From NCBI RefSeq assembly GCF_014697615.1, contig NZ_JACJSD010000025.1:1-64000 (forward strand): a stretch of DNA of 64,000 bases, given 5' to 3'. This document shows, one piece after another, positions 45,636 to 54,505 of this stretch (positions are counted from its first letter, which is position 1; each line of letters opens with the position of its first letter). Made by a program: the position numbers and the translations under genes. The notes below the pieces were generated by a model. That model was not told the origin of the DNA, did no database searches, and saw only the letters and a program-made list of their open reading frames with translations. The DNA comes from Nostoc sp. FACHB-280 (GTDB lineage: Bacteria; Cyanobacteriota; Cyanobacteriia; Cyanobacteriales; Nostocaceae).

Positions 45636-46442
45636 CTACGTTTGATCAGCATTGACGCTCTCAAAAACTATGCGCTGGTTTAATGGCTGAATTGGGCGTG
45701 CATTATGGGGAAATAGCTGGGCAAATTTAGCTATCTGTTCACTCGATACCTCAACGGGAGTTTCCATGATGTACCATGTCACATTTTCGGAACAGGGTGG
45801 AGTGGTGAGAGAACCAGAATAAGTGAGAAATCTGCGTTCTGTTGGTAAAAGTTCAGCAGCGTTGATGATGGTATCTGTTAGCTGATTTTCTTTTCCTTTG
45901 GTTTGGGGTATGCTGTCCCAAATTGTTTGCAGATTGGGGTGAAACTCTCCTGCTTTTAAGAATACGCCAACTACTGCCAAGTTACCTGCTTGACTGCGGT
46001 GAACGAAATGCAGTTCCATAGCATATTCTTCGCCGTTGAGGTGGTGTTCGCTGGGGTGGTGGAAATGGAATTGGAGTAACTGATAAACTTGGCGATCGCT
46101 TTCTATATAACTTCCTGGTTGATAATTAATTTGAATTGTTTTACCGTTATTAATTAAATTTAAGGGCGTTGGCTGATATTTAACTATTAATAAATCTTGA
46201 TTATTTTGCTCAAGACTTTTGATACTATCAAATTGTAAATTAATTGGTGTTTGTCTTTTACCTGTATAACAAAGTTCAAAATCTGCTGAAAGCTTACCCC
46301 AATATTCTGGCCCTTGTTTGCCAATATATCCCCAATTTGTTACGGCTGTTGCTGGGGAAGTTACACAACTAGAAACAGAAGTTCCCACAGCAGTCATACC
46401 CATTAATTGTAGTAGTCGCCGTCTGTTTAAAATCTTGCTCAT
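45636..46442 (-). CDS. Alpha-type carbonic anhydrase, exported
   Basis: A 268-residue enzyme hydrating CO2 to bicarbonate. Zinc ligands are H126 and H128 (QFHFHHPSEH) and H145 (MELHFVH). QTPINL near the N-terminus and LTTPPCSENVTW near the C-terminus are alpha-CA signatures, and C58 and C217 are placed for the usual disulfide. The N-terminus has RRR plus a hydrophobic stretch ending SSC (C26), so it is exported, possibly by Tat and as a lipoprotein. This matches the EcaA-type periplasmic or extracellular enzymes of cyanobacteria. It is the first gene downstream of the FAD oxidoreductase on the same strand. Confidence 0.93.
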   Translation of the reverse strand: MSKILNRRRLLQLMGMTAVGTSVSSCVTSPATAVTNWGYIGKQGPEYWGKLSADFELCYTGKRQTPINLQFDSIKSLEQNNQDLLIVKYQPTPLNLINNGKTIQINYQPGSYIESDRQVYQLLQFHFHHPSEHHLNGEEYAMELHFVHRSQAGNLAVVGVFLKAGEFHPNLQTIWDSIPQTKGKENQLTDTIINAAELLPTERRFLTYSGSLTTPPCSENVTWYIMETPVEVSSEQIAKFAQLFPHNARPIQPLNQRIVFESVNADQT

Positions 46443-46500
46443 ACTAATTTTTGGATGTGGGATTAACAGCGTTAATAAATTTTTGGTACTTAGTCAATTG

Positions 46501-48012
46501 CTAGGGTAGCCAGAAATTAGGCAAGATAGACTTACTTAAATTACGTACAATTTCGTTAAGCGATCGCCCAATTTTAATATGTACTTCATCTTCATGTACA
46601 GATAAAATCTCAGCAGGTTGACCCTCCCCTAAATAAGACATCACAAAATTCGCTGCTTCTAAACCTGTTACATAAGCTTTTTCTTGCGACCATGAACCGT
46701 GACGGTTAATAATCCAATCACCACTCATAAATACATTGGCAAAACTTGTCCTAGCTGGCAACATATAACGATAACTACCTGGTGCAAAGTGCGTGACCGC
46801 ATTTGGTAAGCGAATTACACTGCTATCAATTACTTTCGCTTGTTTGAATCCAGGTACACAAGTTGCTAAATAATTCTGCACAATTGGAATTATTTCTTCA
46901 TCACTCAAATGAAGGAACTGATTAGCATGATAAAAATCTGCTTCAATTACCGTTCCTGGTTCATCATGATATTCATCATGTAAAGCGTTCAAATCAAAAA
47001 ATGTCCATCCGGTAGTTGCATCAAACCCAAAGCAAGCATTAGAAGGACGAGGAATATCAATTTTCCGGTCAAACCACAACCGCGTTGCTAAAACATCAAT
47101 TGCACCTAAATTATTTAGATTCCGAAATTCTTCTCGGTTTTGCAAACTAGGACTAGAAGAAACAATTTTCTTCATTCCAGTTACCCCAACCGCAAAAATT
47201 ACAGCATCAGCGTTAAATACTTGATCACCACAAACTACACCCGTAGCGCGATTTTGATCATCAATAATTAAGTCAGTTACACGATGTTTTGCTAATACTT
47301 TACCGCCAGCTTTTTCAATTTTTTCTACCCAAGGACGGAAGATTTTTTCGCCTACAGTTCCGCGACACCAAACCACATCAAAATTCGGCTGATGCGCCAA
47401 AATAAAATAATAAAGCATTCCTAATGTGGCAGCAGCAGAACATTGTTCACCAGGGGCAAATAAGCCAACCAATAACATCGGCTCAAAGGCATCACGATAA
47501 AGTCTAGCAGATACACCAAAATCTTTGAACAATTCCCGCGCGGTAACAGAATCATAACGCCGCCAAGCTGCATCGGAATTATCAAAATCAACCACAGCAT
47601 ACAGTAAAGGTAAGGCGCTGAGACGGTCAATTAATGGCAATCGCTGAAAGTGCGTGTAGAGAAATGTGCCAAGAGGTGCTGGTAGTTGCGGTAATTCTTG
47701 AAAAATGGGTGATTCTACTTCTAAGCCGGCGGGTGAATATTGAGCAGAACGAGTCCAGGTAGTGAAGGGGTTAATATCTAATTCGTTAATTAGGGAAAAA
47801 ATATTTCTGTAAGGATACCAAAAACCATGAATCCCAGCTTCTACAGATTTCCCCCCAGGAGTTTTCCAACCTGCAACAAGTCCGCCAGGATAGGGGCCTG
47901 CTTCCAGAAGTGTCACATTATATCCTTGCTTGGCTAAATGATAGGTTGCGCCTAGACCAGCCCAACCCGCACCCACGACTACTACATTTTTTTGTTGTGA
48001 CGCTTCTACCAT
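46501..48012 (-). CDS. FAD-dependent oxidoreductase (phytoene-desaturase/amine-oxidase fold)
   Basis: 503 residues from ATG 48012, with GGAG six bases upstream. The in-frame TTG at 48024 overlaps that site and is rejected. The dinucleotide motif is VVVVGAGWAGLGATYHLAKQGYNVTLLEAG, followed by PGGLVAGW and SVEAGIHGFWYPYRNIF. The C-terminal FAD motif reads NVFMSGDWIINRHGSWSQEKAYVTGLEAANFV. The fold is shared by carotenoid desaturases and isomerases and by monoamine oxidases. The precise substrate is not evident, and a carotenoid or related lipid is possible. A LIGHT segment near 340 (FFDLNALHDEY) resembles the carotenoid group. Confidence 0.85.
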   Translation of the reverse strand: MVEASQQKNVVVVGAGWAGLGATYHLAKQGYNVTLLEAGPYPGGLVAGWKTPGGKSVEAGIHGFWYPYRNIFSLINELDINPFTTWTRSAQYSPAGLEVESPIFQELPQLPAPLGTFLYTHFQRLPLIDRLSALPLLYAVVDFDNSDAAWRRYDSVTARELFKDFGVSARLYRDAFEPMLLVGLFAPGEQCSAAATLGMLYYFILAHQPNFDVVWCRGTVGEKIFRPWVEKIEKAGGKVLAKHRVTDLIIDDQNRATGVVCGDQVFNADAVIFAVGVTGMKKIVSSSPSLQNREEFRNLNNLGAIDVLATRLWFDRKIDIPRPSNACFGFDATTGWTFFDLNALHDEYHDEPGTVIEADFYHANQFLHLSDEEIIPIVQNYLATCVPGFKQAKVIDSSVIRLPNAVTHFAPGSYRYMLPARTSFANVFMSGDWIINRHGSWSQEKAYVTGLEAANFVMSYLGEGQPAEILSVHEDEVHIKIGRSLNEIVRNLSKSILPNFWLP

Positions 48013-48111
48013 TTTGCTCTCCAATTGTTGCAGCCCATCAATTAATGTATACGAACTTGCGTTCAGAGGGAGAGGGAAGAGAAGATTAATTCAGCTAATC
48101 ACCGATTTTTG

Positions 48112-48699
48112 ATGATGCCAAAATTTGAGGAACAATTAGAATTTATTTATGCCAGTGATCGCAACCAATGGCGGGAGTGGTTAGCCAAAAATCATCTCAC
48201 TTCCCCTGGTATCTGGTTGATTTACTACAAAGTCAAAAGTGGTCAACCCAGCGTCAGATATAGTGAAGCAGTTCAAGAAGCTTTATGTTTTGGGTGGATT
48301 GACAGCAAAGTTAAATCTTTAGATGCAAACCGCTATCAGCAAATTTTTACACCACGCAAACCCAAAAGTGTGTGGTCAAAATTAAATAAGCAATATATTG
48401 AAGAGTTAATTGCAGCAGGTTTAATGACGGAATTTGGTCTGGCTAAAATTGCTGATGCGAAAAAAGATGGCTCATGGACTTCCTTAGATGCGATCGAAGC
48501 ATTAATCATTCCTCCAGATTTGCAAAAAGCTTTAGCAGCCAACTCTTGGGCTAACCTCAATTTTGCCGCCTTTAGTAATTCCACCAAGAAAAACATTCTT
48601 TTTTGGATTGAAAATGCCAAACGTCCAGAAACTAGGTTAAAGAGAATTGAGCAAACCGTAACTTCAGCCGCGCAAAACAGAAATCCATTGAGCCGTTAG
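48112..48699 (+). CDS. YdeI/OmdA family protein
   Basis: 195 residues from ATG 48112 (ATG 48115 is equally possible). Landmarks are FEEQLEFIYASDRNQWREWLAKNHLTSPGIWLIYYK, YSEAVQEALCFGWIDSKVKSLD, FTPRKPKSVWSKLNKQYIEELI and, at the C-terminus, AFSNSTKKNILFWIENAKRPETRLKRIEQTV (the OmdA-type helix). The family is annotated as bacteriocin-protection or OmpD-associated. The biochemical role is unknown. Its stop lies one base from the stop of the converging MBL gene. Confidence 0.85.
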   Translation: MMPKFEEQLEFIYASDRNQWREWLAKNHLTSPGIWLIYYKVKSGQPSVRYSEAVQEALCFGWIDSKVKSLDANRYQQIFTPRKPKSVWSKLNKQYIEELIAAGLMTEFGLAKIADAKKDGSWTSLDAIEALIIPPDLQKALAANSWANLNFAAFSNSTKKNILFWIENAKRPETRLKRIEQTVTSAAQNRNPLSR

Positions 48700-48700
48700 T

Positions 48701-49468
48701 TTAAAATTTATAGCTTAAAACTTGAATCACCTTATCTTCTGGTAACTTGCCAGGAGTGATGGTAATGGTGTCACTGTTGCTACGGCGGACGGTGATCCCT
48801 TGCACCAAATTGAGAAACTCATCCAATGGTGAAATTTCACAAGCATTTGCATCAGCAGCTTGGGTGCGGTAGTGAGTCGGAATGATCAGTTTGGGATTTA
48901 ACACCTCAATTGCTTGTTTAGCTTCCTCGGCGTTATAAGCTTTAGCACTACCGCCTACGGGGACAAACACCACATCAGGACGACCCATGAGAATTTTTTG
49001 TTCAAGGGTAATGGGTGCAGCAATTCCGCCTAGATGTAAGATATTAATTCCTGCTTGTTGCCAACTCCAGGCGGTATTTTTGCCGAATTGTCTTCCACCT
49101 TTGCGATCGTGATCTGTGGAAATTCCTTGAAATTTTATCCCCTGAAACTCATAAACGCCAGCTTCGTATACTAGTTTGGGATTTCCTGGTAAATCTTCTA
49201 CTGCACCTTCGTCTAATAATTGACTGCTAATCAAGACCAAATTTGCACTGACTTTTGGCGCACGATAACCAGCAGTACAACCAACTGTGCGGAAGGGATT
49301 AGCGAGAATTTTAACTCCGCCACCAGAAATTAGAAAGCAAGTATGACCCAACCACTGAACTGATAAACCGCCAGACTGTGCGTCAGCTTCAGAGTGAGAA
49401 CCTAAAGTAGAAACTAAAGCTGTGACTAACCCCGCCCCAGCATAGCCCATCAATTGTCGTCGTTTCAT
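48701..49468 (-). CDS. Exported MBL-fold hydrolase-like protein (UlaG-like)
   Basis: A 255-residue protein. The N-terminus has a Tat-like KRRQLMGYAGAGLV signal. The domain follows the UlaG-like order: VQWLGHTCFLISGGGVKILANPF, TDHDRKGGRQFG, INILHLGGIAAP, PDVVFVPVG and LNPKLIIPTHYR. The canonical HxHxDH metal motif is replaced by a segment reading SSQLLDEGAVEDL, so the usual first two His ligands are missing although the later His and Asp remain. It may be a degenerate or non-hydrolytic member. It starts three bases after the trpG/pabA stop, so it is cotranscribed with it. Confidence 0.85.
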   Translation of the reverse strand: MKRRQLMGYAGAGLVTALVSTLGSHSEADAQSGGLSVQWLGHTCFLISGGGVKILANPFRTVGCTAGYRAPKVSANLVLISSQLLDEGAVEDLPGNPKLVYEAGVYEFQGIKFQGISTDHDRKGGRQFGKNTAWSWQQAGINILHLGGIAAPITLEQKILMGRPDVVFVPVGGSAKAYNAEEAKQAIEVLNPKLIIPTHYRTQAADANACEISPLDEFLNLVQGITVRRSNSDTITITPGKLPEDKVIQVLSYKF

Positions 49469-49471
49469 TAA

Positions 49472-50071
49472 TCACTCTCTCGTCGGTAATTGTTCCAGAA
49501 AGTTTCGCAATAACTGTTTTCCTGAAGAAGTTAGCACACTTTCTGGGTGAAACTGGACTCCTTGGATGTGAGGATAGTTCCGATGGCGCACTCCCATAAT
49601 TGTGCCATCTTCAACCCAAGCCGTGATTTCTAACACTTCGGGGCAAGTTTCGCGGTCAATCACCAAACTATGATATCTGGTGGCGGTCATCGGATTTTCT
49701 ATTCCTTGAAAAACTCCCACATCAGTGTGCGTTACTTGGGAAGTTTTGCCGTGCATTAACTCTGGAGCAGAGACGATATTACCACCAAATACTTGACCAA
49801 TGCTTTGATGCCCCAAGCACACACCTAAAATTGGCAAGCTTGGGCCGAGTTTTTCAATCAAATCCAGCGATATACCCGCATCTTCTGGACGACCAGGCCC
49901 AGGTGAAATTACTACAAGGTCGGGTTGTAAATCTTGGATTTCTGCGATGGTAATTTTATCGTTGCGAAAAACTTGAATGTCTGATGCTACAGGAAACTCT
50001 GCTGCTAGTTCTCCTAAGTACTGCACCAAATTGTATGTAAAACTGTCGTAATTATCTATGACTACAATCAC
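49472..50071 (-). CDS. trpG: Anthranilate / aminodeoxychorismate synthase glutamine amidotransferase subunit
   Basis: A 199-residue class I amidotransferase. It starts with [16 protein letters not shown] and has the oxyanion segment [11 protein letters not shown], catalytic Cys in GVCLGHQ, and the His-Glu pair in QFHPESVLT. It supplies ammonia to the synthase subunit for anthranilate (TrpE) or aminodeoxychorismate (PabB), and many bacteria use one subunit for both. The GTG start at 50071 has AGGAG suitably upstream. Neither trpE nor pabB is here, so trpG against pabA is not decided. It sits between dgkA and the MBL gene. Confidence 0.92.
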   Translation of the reverse strand: MIVVIDNYDSFTYNLVQYLGELAAEFPVASDIQVFRNDKITIAEIQDLQPDLVVISPGPGRPEDAGISLDLIEKLGPSLPILGVCLGHQSIGQVFGGNIVSAPELMHGKTSQVTHTDVGVFQGIENPMTATRYHSLVIDRETCPEVLEITAWVEDGTIMGVRHRNYPHIQGVQFHPESVLTSSGKQLLRNFLEQLPTRE

Positions 50072-50177
50072 GGCCTAGACTCCTGGTGATCATTACCAGA
50101 TTCTAGCCGTCAGCGTCAGTAATTATGACATTCAAGGTTGAGAAATTTTTATGGATAAGTTTGACTAATGCCTAAAT

Positions 50178-50630
50178 TTAAAACTTAGACATAATTAATA
50201 TGAATAATGGCGGTAGCAATAAGGTACAACCGACCAAAATAGAAACTAAAGCAGAAACAAGCACTGCACCCGCCGCACAGTCTTTTGCAACTTTGGCTAA
50301 TTCGTGGTAGGTCTGCTTCACTGTTAAATCTACCAAAGATTCGATCGCAGTGTTGAGTAGTTCGAGTGCGAGAACTAAGCCGCTAGTAATGCCAATGATG
50401 GCGATTTCTACAGGTGACAAATGTAAAAATATGCTTAATGCGATCGCCAAAGCACAAAAACTGACATGAATCCGAAAATTGCGTTGAGTCTGAAAACTGT
50501 AAGTAATACCAGCCCAAGCATACTTAAAGCTCACAAATAAATTAGCAGCAACTTGCCACGAGAATTCCCTTTCCTTAGTGATCAGTGATGATAACTTGTT
50601 TGGCGGTGGAGGAGAAACTTGTTGGGACAT
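50178..50630 (-). CDS. dgkA: Diacylglycerol kinase (DgkA family)
   Basis: A 150-residue membrane enzyme. A 35-residue cytosolic N-terminus with PPPP is followed by FKYAWAGITYSFQTQRNFRIH (family signature), three membrane helices, the active-site motif ELLNTAIESLVDL and a KDCAAGAVLVSALVS helix. It phosphorylates diacylglycerol or undecaprenol at the membrane. The sequence is closer to the Gram-positive/cyanobacterial branch, whose members often use undecaprenol. It sits between ybeY and trpG/pabA in the minus-strand operon. Confidence 0.93.
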   Translation of the reverse strand: MSQQVSPPPPNKLSSLITKEREFSWQVAANLFVSFKYAWAGITYSFQTQRNFRIHVSFCALAIALSIFLHLSPVEIAIIGITSGLVLALELLNTAIESLVDLTVKQTYHELAKVAKDCAAGAVLVSALVSILVGCTLLLPPLFILIMSKF

Positions 50631-50769
50631 AAGCTAAAAAATAGAACAATATGTTGAGGTCTACTGGGAATTTTTGCTGATTGTACTCATCCAATCAACT
50701 TCTCGGCAATTTTCTACACGAGTATTATAAAAGGATGCCTAAAAATTAACACTGACAGACATAAAAACT

Positions 50770-51279
50770 TTAATATTCTATGTCAATATCAATACCAACT
50801 GTCTCCAGTATTATTACCTGCTGCTTTAGCATTTTCATTAAACTCTCATCATCAGGATGATCCCAGCCCAAAAGGTGTAAAAGCCCATGAGCAGCTAACC
50901 AAGCTAACTCAGTTTTTAAACTATGTTCTTGTTCTTGGGCTTGGCGTTGGGCGGTAGTTACCGAAATCACAATATCACCTAAATACACAGGTTCATCCTC
51001 CATTTCCGCATAGTCTGGAAAATCCGTTTCTAATGCAGCGAAGGCTAACACATCTGTAGGCTTATCTTGATGTCGGTATTGAGCATTTAATGATTGAATT
51101 TCTGCGTCGTCTGTTAAACGCAGCCCTATTTCATAGCTGGGCGCTGGCGGTAAATCAGATTGAAGATTTTCTAACCAGCGATGAAACCAGTTCTCCCAAG
51201 TTTCCGCCTCAACATTGACAGCTAATTCCGGGGAAGACTCAGAAAAAATATCTTGTAAATTTAGTTCAACTTGTACCAA
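50770..51279 (-). CDS. ybeY: Endoribonuclease YbeY (16S rRNA maturation)
   Basis: A metal-dependent RNase. The zinc motif is HGLLHLLGWDH near the C-terminus, and YLGDIVIS and TDVLAF(A) are family segments. No ATG is available. The TTG at 51279 gives 169 residues starting VQVELNLQD, the usual family start, and lies nine bases after GAGGAG (51289-51294). An in-frame TTG at 51345 would add 22 residues and overlap the DUF3285 gene. The shorter form is preferred. It functions in late 16S rRNA processing and ribosome quality control. Confidence 0.92.
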   Translation of the reverse strand: MVQVELNLQDIFSESSPELAVNVEAETWENWFHRWLENLQSDLPPAPSYEIGLRLTDDAEIQSLNAQYRHQDKPTDVLAFAALETDFPDYAEMEDEPVYLGDIVISVTTAQRQAQEQEHSLKTELAWLAAHGLLHLLGWDHPDDESLMKMLKQQVIILETVGIDIDIEY

Positions 51280-51319
51280 GTACAAACACTCCTCAGCAAT
51301 GCAGGATTTTACTTGGTCT

Positions 51320-51475
51320 TTAACGGGTGAGGTAGGCAAGACCAATTAAAACAGCTAATAGCCCCACAGTCGATAACAAAAAATGTTTTATGGAAGTGCC
51401 ACCCTTGCGTACCATATTCCGCATGGCAAGTTTGACGTAGCTTGGTTGGGGTTCCGTTGAGGGAGAGTCACTCAT
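51320..51475 (-). CDS. DUF3285 small membrane protein
   Basis: A 51-residue protein in the order MSDSPSTEPQPSYVKLAMRN, MVRKGGTSIKHF, then a hydrophobic helix LLSTVGLLAVLIGLAYLTR. The SYVKLAMRNMVRKGG segment followed by one C-terminal helix is what I know as DUF3285, small and widespread in cyanobacteria. It lies 40 bases upstream of the ybeY start and on the same strand, so it heads the DUF3285-ybeY-dgkA-trpG-MBL run. The function is unknown; the topology suggests a tail-anchored membrane protein. Confidence 0.85.
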   Translation of the reverse strand: MSDSPSTEPQPSYVKLAMRNMVRKGGTSIKHFLLSTVGLLAVLIGLAYLTR

Positions 51476-51826
51476 AATAATTTCGTAACCAACTCTTTTA
51501 TATATAAATGTAACAGTTTCTTTAGAACACTAGCCCCAGCGAATGGAATTCGTGGCTATACAAACAAAGTCCGCACTTCGACAAGCTCAGTGACCACCTG
51601 CGCGGACTAATTTCAGTTGGATAAGGTCAGGACTTACGAAAAAGTATAAAGAAACGAACCGCAAAGGACGCATAGACGCGATAGCGGCTTCCCGAAGGGT
51701 AGGACACAAAGTTATAAGAGTTGGAGAGAGTTTTTGCGTAAGTCCTAAAGGTGTAAAAGTGTGAATGAGCAAAATCATTACACCCTTACACCCCTGCACC
51801 CTTTCACCCTTACCCCCAACACTTCA
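51476..51826. other. Upstream region of the ybeY operon with repeats
   Basis: Holds the probable operon promoter, an AGTCCGC...GCGGACT hairpin (51568-51608) around the dispersed ACTTCGACAAGCTCAGTGACC motif, the inverted-repeat element at 51629-51746 and CACCC-type repeats (51778-51815) abutting the prfB stop. No gene is seen. Confidence 0.55.
51629..51746. repeat. Inverted-repeat element with AGGACTTACG ends
   Basis: AGGACTTACG at 51629-51638 and CGTAAGTCCT at 51737-51746 are perfect 10-base terminal inverted repeats around a 98-base interior with CGCAAAGGACGCATAGACGC and a GCGGCTTCCCGAAGGG hairpin. It has the size and shape of a MITE. A half copy (CAGGACTTACAC) lies near 17901. Confidence 0.75.
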
Positions 51827-52949
51827 TTAACCAGAATTACTATCTACTAACTGATTTTCTTGCCGCAGGTAGGCTTGGATGAACATATCGAGGTCGCCGT
51901 TCATCACATCAGCGATCGCAGTTGTTTCGGAATTGGTACGCAAATCCTTTACCATCTGGTAAGGATGAAATACGTAGTTCCGAATTTGATTACCCCAGGA
52001 AGCTTCCACCATATCACCGCGAATTTGGGCAATTTCTTGCGCCTTTTGTTCACGGGCGATAACTAGCAGTTTGGCTTTGAGACGAGCGAGGGCTTTTTCT
52101 TTATTTTGCAGCTGCGATCGCTCTTCTGTACAGCGTACAGCCAGACCTGTCGGTAAATGCACAATTCGGACTGCCGTTTCTACTTTGTTAACGTTCTGTC
52201 CACCTTTACCGCCAGCCCTGGATGTGGTAACTTCCAAATCCTTCTCTGGAATATCCAACTGCACAGAATTATCTATTTGGGGCATCACTTCCACCCCAGC
52301 AAAACTAGTTTGCCGTTTGCCATTGGCATTAAAAGGTGAAATCCGCACTAAGCGATGTGTGCCTGTCTCTGACCGCAGATAGCCATAGGCATAACGCCCA
52401 GTAATTTCGAGGGTTGCTGATTTGATCCCAGCTTCATCACCCTCAGATTCTTCACTGAGTGCTACTTTATAACCATGTGCTTCTGCCCAACGGGTATACA
52501 TCCGCAGTAGCATAAATGCCCAATCTTGAGCATCTGTACCCCCCGCACCAGCGTTAATTGTCAACACTGCCCCTTCCGCATCGTAGGGGCCAGAGAGTAG
52601 CTGTTGTAGCTCCCACTGGTCGAGGTCACGGTTGAGCTTAGTGATAGTAGATTCCGCTTCTTGCAGTAGAGATTCGTCAGTTTCTAACTCCAACAGTTCT
52701 ACTACTGCTTTAGTATCTTCTAAACTGGCTCGCCACTGGTTGTAAGTATCCAAGTGAGATTTGAGTTCGTTAAGTTCTTGCAGGGTTTTTTGGGCTTCGG
52801 TTTGATTTTCCCAAAATTCTGGCTGTGCTGATATTTGTTCTAAGTCGTGAATTTTTGCTGTCAGTGCAGGTACGTCAAAGATAGTCCTGGGTTTTACCCA
52901 GGCGGCTAGACAACGTTTCGATTTCGCGTTTGAGTTCTAAGACTTCCAT
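51827..52949 (-). CDS. prfB: Peptide chain release factor 2, expressed by programmed +1 frameshift
   Basis: A 373-residue RF2 read in two frames. The first frame starts at ATG 52949 and gives 24 residues ([15 protein letters not shown] through TQDYL) before an in-frame TGA at 52877-52875. Slipping one base at CTT-TGA-C continues as [15 protein letters not shown] and the rest of the protein to 51827. The CTTTGAC site is the same as in the classic bacterial prfB autoregulation: RF2 scarcity favours the shift. SPF in [13 protein letters not shown] reads stop codons, and GGQ in [14 protein letters not shown] triggers hydrolysis. Calling only the second frame (from 52753) would lose about 65 residues. 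Confidence 0.95.
52868..52884 (-). promoter_or_regulatory. prfB programmed +1 frameshift site
   Basis: On the minus strand the site reads CAGGACTATCTTTGACG. CTT-TGA-C is the slippery codon plus UGA stop plus C, with an AGGA Shine-Dalgarno-like core a few bases upstream (weaker than the AGGGGG of E. coli). Confidence 0.9.
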
Positions 52950-53087
52950 AGTGCTTGCTAATTTAGAGCTACTTGGATAGATTTCCTAAGTTTGCTCTTT
53001 AGATTTTATTTGTTTTTTTGATTTTAGCGACAGTTGAGTCAATTCTTTTTGCTATGACCAAATATTTATATTGCATAGCAATGAAAA

Positions 53088-53117
53088 AACCGTGGCTAGT
53101 AATTTTGCACCACGGTT
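53088..53117 (-). terminator. Terminator after the BI-1 gene
   Basis: AACCGTGG and CCACGGTT (8-base arms, 53088-53095 and 53110-53117), followed on the minus strand by TTTTTT. It lies 34 bases past the stop of the Bax-inhibitor gene. Confidence 0.8.
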
Positions 53118-53150
53118 AAAAATTTCTTAAATTTTTCTATTTATCGTTAC

Positions 53151-53879
53151 TTAATCGCGGCCATTGAGGGCAATCAGCAACCGTAAGATAAAGACAAACA
53201 GGTTGATGTAAGTCAAATACATCGACAAAGCCGCAGGTAAGTATTGGTCGTTACGGTAAGTACGGGGCAGGATGTAGAAGTCTACGACGGATACGCCCAC
53301 AAACAAAAATACGCCTAAACCAGAAATGCCGATTTCTAGCCAAGTTGGGGTATAAACACCAAACAAAGCAAAGAGAAATTGGACTGCACAAACAACCACC
53401 AAAGCGATAACACCGAGACTGATGGTTTTTGTCAAAGCCATTCCGTCTTGTTCAGACAAATTTGAACCAACTTGACGGGCAACAATAAAAGTGACACCAC
53501 AACCAAGGGCGGCTAAACCGATGCCTTGAATACCGACACCTTGGGTTCTTAAAGCGACAAATACTAAACCACTGAGAGTATAACCAGACAAAAGGCTATA
53601 GGTTGCCAATAAAGGCAGGGCAATAGCTTTTTTGCCTTTTTCAGCAACGTTTTGGGCAACAAAGAACAGAATGAATTCTAAAATTACCGCACCAATAAAG
53701 GTAGGGAAGAAAATTTCAGGGTTGGTACGGATAATACCTAAACCACCGTAGGTTCCCAAGGCAGTGAGAACAAGACCACCACCAACGTAAGGTAAGGCAT
53801 TAGCGATGACATTGGGGCCGATGAGGGCTTGGGTTCTAGCGTCTCGGATAGCTTCACGAAAGTTACTTGTATTGCTCAT
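53151..53879 (-). CDS. Bax inhibitor-1 / YccA family membrane protein
   Basis: A 242-residue protein with about seven membrane helices. Landmarks are LGTYGGLG in helix 1, AIALPLLATYSLLSGYTLSGLVF, GLAALGCGVTFIVARQVG, and a C-terminal GVSVVDFYILPRTYRNDQYLPAALSMYLTYINLFVFILRLLIAL with the Asp-containing helix of TMBIM/BI-1 proteins. The family forms calcium-leak channels or interacts with membrane proteases. The bacterial role is uncertain. It is monocistronic with its own terminator. Confidence 0.9.
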   Translation of the reverse strand: MSNTSNFREAIRDARTQALIGPNVIANALPYVGGGLVLTALGTYGGLGIIRTNPEIFFPTFIGAVILEFILFFVAQNVAEKGKKAIALPLLATYSLLSGYTLSGLVFVALRTQGVGIQGIGLAALGCGVTFIVARQVGSNLSEQDGMALTKTISLGVIALVVVCAVQFLFALFGVYTPTWLEIGISGLGVFLFVGVSVVDFYILPRTYRNDQYLPAALSMYLTYINLFVFILRLLIALNGRD

Positions 53880-54505
53880 ACTTGAGTTTTTCGCGCAAAA
53901 AAGTTCTGTATATTCCTATTCTTACCAAGATTTCCATTTATCAGCCAGGGTATTTTGTGTTAAACCTTAGCCTGCATCATTGTTGCAGAATAATTCAGCC
54001 GTTAAAATTCAGAATCCGGAAGCAATTGTTGATGACACTCAGTTTTACAAACTTATCTGTGGTTGACTTTGAGGAATTTCATTAGTTTTTGTAATCAACA
54101 ATTTGTGAGATAAATATTAATTTTAATATTTTGCCATATTTTTATTTTTTGAGAGAATATAAGTTAAATCAAGAATTTCAACTTTTGATTTTTTGTATGT
54201 TGCTGACAGGGGACTCAATATTTTTGGATAAGTCCAGCATGGAACTACAAAAATATCTAGGTTTGCTACAAAAAATAAATATTAATTAACTCAGCAAGTT
54301 CATAGATAAAACGCTAATTACCTGCAACAACTGAGTCGGTGAAATCATGCGTAAAAACACTGAATGCCAGAGATAGAGCGGAATTAAGTTCAGTGGAACG
54401 ACGATGGTTTAATCAGCGTGGTCTAAGGAAAATAATTACAGCTTTGAAGAACTATATACGCAACTCCGTTTTTCTAGGAAAAGGAGTTAATACAAAGGAT
54501 TTGAT
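53880..54505. other. AT-rich region upstream of sigF
   Basis: About 625 bases between divergent genes. No supported frame. An AAGGA ribosome site is at about 54496. The distance suggests a distal promoter or regulatory region for sigF. No repeat or hairpin was identified with confidence. Confidence 0.4.

Noticed and set aside
51568-51608. AGTCCGC...GCGGACT considered as a tRNA or terminator
   Set aside because: No tRNA arms or CCA context, and no T tract. The core is a common dispersed ACTTCGACAAGCTCAGTG repeat.
51827-52753. prfB as a 308-residue gene starting at ATG 52753
   Set aside because: This omits the N-terminal domain. The upstream frame plus the CTTTGAC shift site gives a full-length RF2.
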